Source: an uncultured Selenomonadaceae bacterium (GTDB lineage Bacteria > Bacillota > Negativicutes > Selenomonadales > Selenomonadaceae). Taken from it: a stretch of DNA of 9,666 bases. The notes below the pieces were generated by a model that saw only the letters and a list, made by a program, of their open reading frames with translations, was not told the origin of the DNA and made no database searches. Shown piece after piece: positions 5,005 through 9,666 of the stretch. Where the stretch lies: positions 1 through 9,666 of the forward strand of contig CAJOKY010000065.1 in the NCBI GenBank assembly GCA_905235425.1, read 5' to 3'. The position numbers were made by a program, and so were the translations under genes. Each line of letters opens with the position of its first letter. The first letter of the stretch is position 1.

Positions 5005-6549
5005 ATGAAAAAGTCTGTAGTTTCTGCTTTGGCGGCAGCCGTAATTCTCGGCGGCGCATCCGTTCCCGCTTATGCGGCTCAAAATCCTTTCAGCGACGTA
5101 AACGAGCATCACTGGGCTTACCATTCCGTAACCGAATTGGCGGAAGCAGGTATCGTAACCGGTTATGACAACTCCGATCCCAGCTTGAACGGCAAATTCG
5201 TCGGCGGACGTAACATTACCCGTTACGAAATGGCGCAGATGATAGCGAAGACGCTTGCACGCATTGAAGGCGAATCAAGCCCGTTTGCAATTCAACTTCG
5301 CGGTCATCAGTGGACGTTCGTAGATAACAGCGGCGTTCGTCGTGTTGTTGACGGAACAGTTGTACCGTTCAAACTCAGCAACGGCGCGGTTGTCGATATG
5401 GACAGATTGAGCCAATTGGAAGCGCTTGTATATGAACTGCAGGACGAACTTGCCACACTCGGTATGCGTGTTGACGATTTGGAATCACATTCCGACAAAG
5501 TACGTTGGAGCGGCAAGATTGAGTACACCTATAATCACTTGAAAAACAAAGACAGAGATGAAAAACGCACTTCAAACGGCTATGTCTTCCGTCTTGAGCC
5601 GGTAGCTTACATTGACGACAATCACTGGGAAGGCGGGCAATATATTCCCGACAATGGACGCGAATGGAAAGACGGCGAACAACATGGTGAAAGATGGCAT
5701 CATGGTCACTGGTCTGCAAGAGCGCGTCTTGATTCTTACGGCGATATGAGCGATGATACTACCAATGACACGACGTTGAAACGTGTATGGGCGCAGGGCG
5801 AATGGGATAACTTCTCTGTTAAACTCGGTCGTTTTGAATTTTGCCCGCCTGAAGCCGGTCTCGCCTTTGATACGGTTATCTCCGGCGGCGAACTTACTTT
5901 CGGTAAAAAATGGATTGGAAGAATTACGGCAGGTCGTATTAATTCGGTAAATGATGCTAACGAGGCAAGTTACCTTAGCACTCCTATACATGACGACAAC
6001 TTTTCTACCCTTGCCCTTCCTGAATACGGCAATGCAAAATCCACAGTAATAGCGGTGAATGTTCAGTACTACGATCCCGGCGTAAAAAGCCTTTTCGGCG
6101 GTGTTGGTTACTACCATGCAAAGAATAATGACTTTGCTAACTACTTCTACAGCAACAATGCCGATACCACTAAAGCTGATGTTATAGCCGGAAATATCGG
6201 ATACCGTTTCAATGACAAGCTTGTACTTAGCGGCGGCTATGCAAGAAATACAAAGGCTGACAATGAAAAAGACGCTTGGAAAGTCTTGTTGCGTTACGGC
6301 AACTATGCCGATGCCTCTGCACAAGGTCAGTGGGCTGTATGGGCAGGCTACAGCAAATTCGGTAGCAACGTAGCTATTGCAAGCGATCAAGGCGATGATA
6401 TTCGTACCGGATCTAAAGGCTGGCATATCGGCGCGTCTTATGCACCTTTCAAAAATATCGGCTTAATTGCAAGGTATGCAGACGGCAAATATATGTTGAC
6501 TAATGAAAAATATAGAAAGATCTTCGGTCGTGTTGAGTTCTTCTTCTAA
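5005..6549 (+). CDS. OmpM-like SLH-domain outer-membrane porin, copy 3 (514 aa), diverged barrel
   Basis: The N-terminal half matches copies 1 and 2: signal peptide, SLH domain with ITRYEMA, the RGHQWTFVDNSG segment, coiled coil, and first barrel strands through Phe279. At residue 280 the sequence switches: FEFYTNEQGLIWDTE in the other copies is replaced by FEFCPPEAGLAFDTV. The next 130 or so residues are largely different and shorter overall by nine residues. Similarity returns near the C-terminus (ARNTKAD, GQWAVWAGY, YAPFKNIGLIA) and the protein ends EFFF. Cys280 is unusual in an exported barrel. Pore size or selectivity should therefore differ from the sister proteins, while anchoring should be the same. 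AAGGAGG at about 4989-4995 precedes the ATG. The gene has its own promoter and terminator, and its 3' flank (TAAGCCGAATTA) also matches that of copy 2. Confidence 0.92.
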   Translation: MKKSVVSALAAAVILGGASVPAYAAQNPFSDVNEHHWAYHSVTELAEAGIVTGYDNSDPSLNGKFVGGRNITRYEMAQMIAKTLARIEGESSPFAIQLRGHQWTFVDNSGVRRVVDGTVVPFKLSNGAVVDMDRLSQLEALVYELQDELATLGMRVDDLESHSDKVRWSGKIEYTYNHLKNKDRDEKRTSNGYVFRLEPVAYIDDNHWEGGQYIPDNGREWKDGEQHGERWHHGHWSARARLDSYGDMSDDTTNDTTLKRVWAQGEWDNFSVKLGRFEFCPPEAGLAFDTVISGGELTFGKKWIGRITAGRINSVNDANEASYLSTPIHDDNFSTLALPEYGNAKSTVIAVNVQYYDPGVKSLFGGVGYYHAKNNDFANYFYSNNADTTKADVIAGNIGYRFNDKLVLSGGYARNTKADNEKDAWKVLLRYGNYADASAQGQWAVWAGYSKFGSNVAIASDQGDDIRTGSKGWHIGASYAPFKNIGLIARYADGKYMLTNEKYRKIFGRVEFFF

Positions 6550-6624
6550 GCCGAATTAATCAGCACAGATTGTGGAGGAAGTAATTCCGAAAAACTTCGT
6601 GAATAAATAAAGCAAATAAAATTG

Positions 6625-6654
6625 AGAGTCTTCGATAAGTCGAAGGCTCTTTTT
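6625..6654 (+). terminator. Intrinsic terminator of ompM copy 3
   Basis: AGAGTCTTCGA (6625-6635) pairs with TCGAAGGCTCT (6640-6650) around a TAAG loop, followed by TTTT. It isolates the porin block from the lysR promoter downstream. Confidence 0.92.
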
Positions 6655-6691
6655 GCTTGCAGATTTTCTATGCAGATTTTAAGATATAGCG

Positions 6692-6707
6692 ATTTTGTAC
6701 AGAAAAT
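6692..6707. promoter_or_regulatory. Possible LysR-type operator (T-N11-A-like dyad) beside the lysR promoter
   Basis: ATTTTGTACAGAAAAT is an imperfect dyad centred on GTAC and immediately upstream of the -35 box of the regulator gene. LysR-type proteins commonly bind A/T-rich T-N11-A dyads and repress their own genes. A direct repeat GCAGATTTT (6659-6667 and 6672-6680) lies further upstream. In an AT-rich background this is suggestive only. Confidence 0.3.
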
Positions 6708-6736
6708 TTGAAAAAAATATCGGCTGATGGTATAAT
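6708..6736 (+). promoter_or_regulatory. Promoter of the lysR-type gene
   Basis: TTGAAA (6708-6713), a 17-bp spacer and a perfect TATAAT (6731-6736) preceded by an extended -10 TG (6728-6729). It lies 54 bp downstream of the last porin terminator and likely drives lysR and the overlapping thioesterase gene. Confidence 0.85.
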
Positions 6737-6773
6737 TTTTGACGAGAAAATTTTTTAGGAGATGTGTTTTTAT

Positions 6774-7676
6774 ATGGAACAAAGCATGGGGCTAAAAGAT
6801 ATGCGTGCTTTCTTTACCATAGTTGAAGAAGGCAACATAAGTCACGCGGCGCAACGTCTCGGCGTAGCACAACCTGCACTTAGTCGGCAGATGAAGCGTT
6901 TGGAAGAAAAATTGAACGTGAAACTTTTTGAACGCGGCTCGCGCAGAATCAGACTGACAGACGCAGGGCGCGTACTCTATGAACGCGTTGAAAACATTCT
7001 CGGTATGGTTGACGGCACTGTTCGCGAAATTACCGAAATTGGTACAGGGGCAAAAGGTTCTCTTCGTATCGGTACCATAACTACTTCCGGCGCTATGATT
7101 CTGCCGGATTTAATTTCGGTATTTCACGCGAATTATCCCAATATTACTTTTGAAATTTGGGAATCTGAAGGCGCAAGGATTTTGGAACTTCTTGACAGCC
7201 GCTTAATAGAAATTGCCATTACCCGCACGCAGGTTGATAATCTTGCCTACGATTTGCTGATATTGCCAAATGAACCCCTTGTCATGGTTATGAATAAAAA
7301 ATTTGCCTGCGGTGTAAAAAAAGATACCGTAAAGCTGATTGAATTGCAAAATGAACCGCTGATAATTCCACTGCGTTGGAAGTCAATTTTTGAGGCGAAT
7401 TGTCGTAAAGCCGGCTTTGAACCGAATATTATTTGTGTATCTGACAGCATTGTACAAGATTTGCTTATGGTTAAAATGAATCTTGGTACGGCGATGATAC
7501 CGATATCAAGCAAAAAACTTTTGACTGACGGTGATTTAATTTATAAGCGCCTTGTCGAGCCGGAAATGTCGACTCACACTGTTGTATCGTGGCTTAAAAA
7601 TCAGACGCTTTCAACGGCAGGCAGAAATTTCATTGAACTTTTCAAAAACAGATTTATTACGGAGGTTAAAAGTTGA
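6774..7676 (+). CDS. LysR-family transcriptional regulator, 300 aa
   Basis: This has the typical LTTR length and plan. The N-terminal winged helix-turn-helix is clear (MRAFFTIVEEGNISHAAQRL, then VAQPALSRQMKRLEEKLNVK, then LFERGSRRIRLTDAGR), followed by a linker helix. A periplasmic-binding-protein-like effector domain starts near GSLRIGTITTSGAMILPDLI. LTTRs are tetrameric DNA-binding regulators that respond to a small metabolite. The ligand is not evident here. An in-frame ATG at 6762 touches the AGGAG (6757-6761) and would leave no spacing. ATG 6774, about 12 nt away, is preferred, and ATG 6786 is another option. The stop TGA (7674-7676) overlaps the TTG start of the next gene, implying translational coupling. 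That makes the thioesterase gene the most likely co-regulated partner. Confidence 0.92.
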   Translation: MEQSMGLKDMRAFFTIVEEGNISHAAQRLGVAQPALSRQMKRLEEKLNVKLFERGSRRIRLTDAGRVLYERVENILGMVDGTVREITEIGTGAKGSLRIGTITTSGAMILPDLISVFHANYPNITFEIWESEGARILELLDSRLIEIAITRTQVDNLAYDLLILPNEPLVMVMNKKFACGVKKDTVKLIELQNEPLIIPLRWKSIFEANCRKAGFEPNIICVSDSIVQDLLMVKMNLGTAMIPISSKKLLTDGDLIYKRLVEPEMSTHTVVSWLKNQTLSTAGRNFIELFKNRFITEVKS

Positions 7677-8068
7677 GTTTTGAAAATTTAAAGATCGGCG
7701 AAAAAAATTTTGTCGAGTTCACGGTAACCGAATCTGATACGGCGCTTGCAATGAAATCAGGCAGTTTGAAAGTTTTGGCGACGCCGAAATTAATTTGCCT
7801 TGTCGAAGAGGCGGCGGCGAATTTAGCTGAAAAATTTTTGCCTGCAGAATATACCAGCGTTGGTGTAAGCGTTGACGTGAAACATACCGCGCCAACGCCG
7901 GTAGGTTTAAAAGTTCGCGTTGAAGTGGAGCTTATTGAAGTGGACGGGCGTAAATTAACATTCGCTGTGAGCGCCTCAGACGCCGCAGGAGAGGTGTTTA
8001 ACGGTCGGCACGATAGATTTATCGTAAATCGTGAAAAGTTCCAAATTAAGGCGAATATGAGATTGTAG
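7673..8068 (+). CDS. FlK-like hotdog thioesterase, 131 aa
   Basis: This small hotdog protein resembles the fluoroacetyl-CoA thioesterase (FlK) group. The visible signature is VLATPKLICLVEEAA (residues 34-48), then VDVKHTAPTPVG (67-78), and near the end GRHDRFIV. The FlK catalytic residues Thr42, Glu50 and His76 correspond in spacing exactly to Thr37, Glu45 and His71 here. Most members outside Streptomyces cattleya are annotated only as thioesterases and probably do not act on fluoroacetyl-CoA. They are cytoplasmic dimers that hydrolyse short acyl-CoAs. The start is TTG at 7673, inside the lysR stop (TTGA overlap), with GGAGG at 7661-7665 placed 7 nt upstream. The stop TAG (8066-8068) is the first triplet of heptad tract 2. 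The family is fairly sure; the substrate is unknown. Confidence 0.85.
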   Translation: MSFENLKIGEKNFVEFTVTESDTALAMKSGSLKVLATPKLICLVEEAAANLAEKFLPAEYTSVGVSVDVKHTAPTPVGLKVRVEVELIEVDGRKLTFAVSASDAAGEVFNGRHDRFIVNREKFQIKANMRL

Positions 8069-8149
8069 GGGGTAGAGGGTAGAGAGTAGATTCTACTTCC
8101 TACTATCTACTATCTGCTCCCTAATCCCTGTTCCCTACTCCCTAATTGG
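8066..8149. repeat. Heptad repeat tract 2 (TAGNNNG then inverted)
   Basis: The 7-mers run without a break: TAGGGGG (8066), TAGAGGG, TAGAGAG, TAGATTC (turn), TACTTCC (8094), TACTATC (twice), TGCTCCC, TAATCCC, TGTTCCC, TACTCCC and TAATTGG (8143). The turn is GTAG-ATT-CTAC (8086-8096) and the arms pair in register outward (8082 with 8100, 8080 with 8102). The tract begins exactly at the stop codon of the thioesterase gene and ends in the Shine-Dalgarno region of hypC. The direct arm is shorter than the inverted arm. Confidence 0.88.
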
Positions 8150-8159
8150 AGTGATTTAA

Positions 8160-8387
8160 ATGTGTTTGGCATTTCCGGCAAAAATCGTCGCCATAAAAGA
8201 CACTTTGGCGACGGTTGAAAAATCCGGCGTGAAACGTGACGCAAGCTTAATGCTTCTGCCCAATGCTAAGATCGGCGATTACGTTTTGATTCACGCGGGA
8301 TTTGCCATGCAGGTCGTTGACGAAGAAGAAGTAAAACTGCGCGACGAAATGCTAGCCGAGATTTATAGTATAGGTGTTAGGGGCTAG
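8160..8387 (+). CDS. hypC: [NiFe]-hydrogenase maturation chaperone HypC, 75 aa
   Basis: HypC is a small cytoplasmic chaperone that works with HypD to assemble the Fe(CN)2CO group and deliver it to the hydrogenase large-subunit precursor. The invariant N-terminus MCLAFPAKI is present, with the essential Cys2 and Pro6. The OB-fold-like strands follow (ATVEKSGVKRDASLMLL, IGDYVLIHAGFAMQVVDEEE), then the C-terminal helix (LRDEMLAEI). The length fits the family. The start ATG 8160 is preceded by GGAGTGA (8148-8154). The last residues (Ser-Ile-Gly-Val-Arg-Gly) are encoded by heptad repeat units (TAGGTGT, TAGGGGC), and the stop TAG (8385-8387) is the start of the next unit, so the original C-terminus seems to have been replaced by repeat DNA. 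hypD follows 77 nt downstream. Confidence 0.95.
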   Translation: MCLAFPAKIVAIKDTLATVEKSGVKRDASLMLLPNAKIGDYVLIHAGFAMQVVDEEEVKLRDEMLAEIYSIGVRG

Positions 8388-8452
8388 GTGTTAGGTGTTA
8401 GACTACCCTCTACAATCTACCCTCTACCTCCTACCCTCTAAAAGCTAATATA
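8371..8452. repeat. Heptad repeat tract 3, overlapping the 3' end of hypC
   Basis: Units are TAGGTGT (8371), TAGGGGC, TAGGTGT, TAGGTGT, a short TAGAC turn (8399-8403), then TACCCTC (8404), TACAATC, TACCCTC, TACCTCC, TACCCTC, TAAAAGC and TAATATA. The first two units are translated as the tail of HypC. The tract occupies almost all of the gap to hypD. A weak ribosome binding site, GGTG (8454-8457), follows directly. Confidence 0.86.
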
Positions 8453-8464
8453 CGGTGTAAATGA

Positions 8465-9508
8465 ATGGCAAATGCACTTGTAAAAGAAATTGAACGCCTT
8501 GCCAAAGGTAAACGTCCCCTTCGCTTTATGGAGGTATGCGGCACTCATACAGTATCGATTTTCCGCGCCGGCATACGTCAAATACTGCCACCCAATGTCG
8601 AATTGGTATCCGGACCCGGCTGTCCCGTATGCGTGACTTGCGACGAATATATTGACAAGGCGATTTTTTATGCGCAACTTCCCGACGTGATAATTGCCAC
8701 GTTCGGCGATATGTTGAAAGTGCCGGGCAGTAAGACAAATTTAACTGAAATATCGGCGGCTGGCGCTGATATTCGCGTAATTTATTCACCAATGGACTGT
8801 ATTAAAATCGCGGCTGAAAATCCCAAAAAGCGCGTAATATTTTTGGCAGTGGGATTTGAAACAACGGTTCCTGCTACTGCAGCGGTAATTTTGACGGCGA
8901 AGGATAAAGGCTTAAAAAATGTATTTTTCTTCTCCGCGCAGAAATTGGTACCGCCTGCACTGAAAATGTTGCTTGAAGATCCGGCGGTACGCGTTGACGG
9001 CTTTTTACTGCCTGGTCACGTCGCAGTAGTTTTGGGTACGGACGCATTTAAATTTTTAAAATTGCCTTCAGTAGTCGCAGGATTTGAGGCGGAGGAAATT
9101 TTATTGGCGCTGATAAATCTTTTGCGGCAGATTGACGAGGGACGCGCGGAGATTGAGAACGAATATAAAAGCGTCGTCAAGGCAGAGGGCAACATTACGG
9201 CGAAAAAAATTTTGGCGCAGGTTTTTGAAACGGCTGATGACGAATGGCGCGGCTTGGGTAAAATTCCGCATTCCGGCTTAAAAATTCGTGAAGAGTTCGC
9301 AGACTTCGACATAGAAAAGATTATGCCGGTTGAAATCGAAAAAGTTACACGCAAGACTGCCTGTCGGTGCGGCGAAGTTCTGCGCGGAATTGTCACACCT
9401 AAACAGTGTCCGCTCTTTAAAAAAGTTTGTCAGCCGCTTAACGCGATTGGTCCTTGTATGGTTTCAGTAGAAGGAATATGCGCGGCGTGGTATAGATTTA
9501 GCTGTTAG
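8465..9508 (+). CDS. hypD: [NiFe]-hydrogenase maturation protein HypD, 347 aa
   Basis: HypD is the iron-sulfur scaffold on which, with HypC, the Fe atom of the [NiFe] site receives its CN and CO ligands. It is close to the usual full length. Recognisable elements are FMEVCGTHT with Cys25, GPGCPVC with Cys53 and Cys56 (the thiol-redox and Fe-binding residues), the GFETTVPATA and LPGHV motifs, and a C-terminal [4Fe-4S]-binding region (ACRCGEVLRG, TPKQCPLFKKVC, IGPCMVSVEGICAAWY). The start is ATG 8465; the ATG at 8461 is out of frame and closes after 10 codons. The ribosome binding site is weak, so coupling to hypC is plausible. The stop TAG (9506-9508) lies in the register of heptad tract 4. 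No hypE start is seen in the remaining 158 bp. Confidence 0.97.
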   Translation: MANALVKEIERLAKGKRPLRFMEVCGTHTVSIFRAGIRQILPPNVELVSGPGCPVCVTCDEYIDKAIFYAQLPDVIIATFGDMLKVPGSKTNLTEISAAGADIRVIYSPMDCIKIAAENPKKRVIFLAVGFETTVPATAAVILTAKDKGLKNVFFFSAQKLVPPALKMLLEDPAVRVDGFLLPGHVAVVLGTDAFKFLKLPSVVAGFEAEEILLALINLLRQIDEGRAEIENEYKSVVKAEGNITAKKILAQVFETADDEWRGLGKIPHSGLKIREEFADFDIEKIMPVEIEKVTRKTACRCGEVLRGIVTPKQCPLFKKVCQPLNAIGPCMVSVEGICAAWYRFSC

Positions 9509-9575
9509 CTATTAGCTATTAGCTTTTAGCTATTAGCTATTAGCTTTTAGGTTTTAGCTTTTAGGAGCTAGGTGG
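9499..9575. repeat. Heptad repeat tract 4 (direct units only), overlapping the 3' end of hypD
   Basis: Units are TAGCTGT (9499), TAGCTAT (9506, contains the hypD stop), TAGCTAT, TAGCTTT, TAGCTAT, TAGCTAT, TAGCTTT, TAGGTTT, TAGCTTT, TAGGAGC and TAGGTGG (ends 9575). This version is much more regular than the other tracts and has no inverted half in the window, although its AGCT core is itself palindromic. Confidence 0.9.
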
Positions 9576-9632
9576 TGTTGAATAAATCGAATTTAGAAAA
9601 GCCGCAAATTTTGTAAACGTCGGATTAGTTGA

Positions 9633-9652
9633 GGCGCACAAGGACGTGCGCC
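9633..9652. repeat. REP-like palindrome at the right edge
   Basis: GGCGCAC (9633-9639) and GTGCGCC (9646-9652) form a perfect 7-bp stem with a 6-nt loop. An overlapping GGAC (9642-9645) can pair with GTCC (9654-9657). The GC-rich block contrasts with the AT-rich sequence just upstream. No T run follows within the window, so a terminator is not supported. The layout suggests a dispersed REP/MITE-like element cut by the window edge. Confidence 0.5.
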
Positions 9653-9666
9653 CCGTCCGCGCCATG

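Larger units (their letters stand above)
957..6654 (+). repeat. Tandem triplication of promoter-leader-ompM-terminator units
   Basis: Three direct repeats (957-2750, 2897-4773, 4840-6654) each contain a promoter, structured leader, SLH-porin CDS and intrinsic terminator. The coding 5' ends are nearly identical while the spacers differ. Such long direct repeats are substrates for unequal crossing-over and gene conversion. Confidence 0.93.

Noticed and set aside
5572..6426. Long minus-strand open frame (284 codons) opposite ompM copy 3
   Set aside because: It lies fully inside a convincing porin gene, lacks family features and a ribosome binding site, and its composition follows the third-position pattern of the sense gene. 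Similar shadow frames occur opposite copies 1 and 2.
6762..6773. Upstream in-frame ATG of the lysR-type gene
   Set aside because: It overlaps the end of the ribosome binding site AGGAG, leaving no room for initiation; ATG 6774 is better placed.
9578..9616. Short TTG-initiated frame after hypD
   Set aside because: Only 12 codons, no similarity to the HypE N-terminus that I can recognise.

Overview
The window reads as a chromosomal piece of a diderm Firmicute of the class Negativicutes (Selenomonas/Veillonella relatives). The evidence is three tandem genes for outer-membrane porins. Each has a signal peptide, one SLH (peptidoglycan-binding) domain, a coiled-coil stalk and a beta-barrel ending in Phe, which is the OmpM/Mep45 architecture typical of that class. 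Genus cannot be fixed from the sequence. Every supported gene is on the + strand.

Layout. 1-348 is the 3' end of dnaB (replicative helicase). 339-480 is a tract of 7-bp repeats. 491-907 is a PaaI-type hotdog thioesterase. 957-6654 holds three ompM-like units (CDSs 1116-2687, 3084-4655, 5005-6549). Each unit has its own sigma70-type promoter, a related structured 5' leader, a Shine-Dalgarno site and a near-identical intrinsic terminator, so each looks monocistronic. 6708-8068 is a LysR-type regulator gene with its own promoter, overlapping by 4 nt a FlK-like hotdog thioesterase gene. 8160-8387 is hypC and 8465-9508 is hypD, both for [NiFe]-hydrogenase cofactor assembly. The right edge carries another heptad tract and a REP-like palindrome.

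Two structures are not explained by ordinary annotation. (1) The three ompM leaders share an invariant 5' end (CGTCTTGAA, 5 nt after the -10 box). They also share a 33-34 nt conserved loop closed by a stem whose sequence differs in every copy but stays paired. This is compensatory covariation among paralogues and points to a real cis-acting RNA element. (2) Four intergenic gaps (after dnaB, after the FlK-like gene, after hypC and after hypD) are filled with degenerate 7-mers TAGNNNN. In the first three these turn into the reverse complement NNNNCTA, giving giant hairpins. All four upstream genes end with a TAG that belongs to the repeat lattice, and in hypC the last residues are encoded by it. 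Because 7 is not a multiple of 3, such a tract carries stops in all frames.

Functionally, the porins probably form the main outer-membrane/peptidoglycan tether and diffusion pores. Their N-terminal halves are almost identical while parts of the barrel differ, which suggests gene conversion plus diversification of the pore. HypC and HypD would build the Fe(CN)2CO unit of a hydrogenase encoded elsewhere. The thioesterases are housekeeping or detoxification enzymes of unknown substrate.
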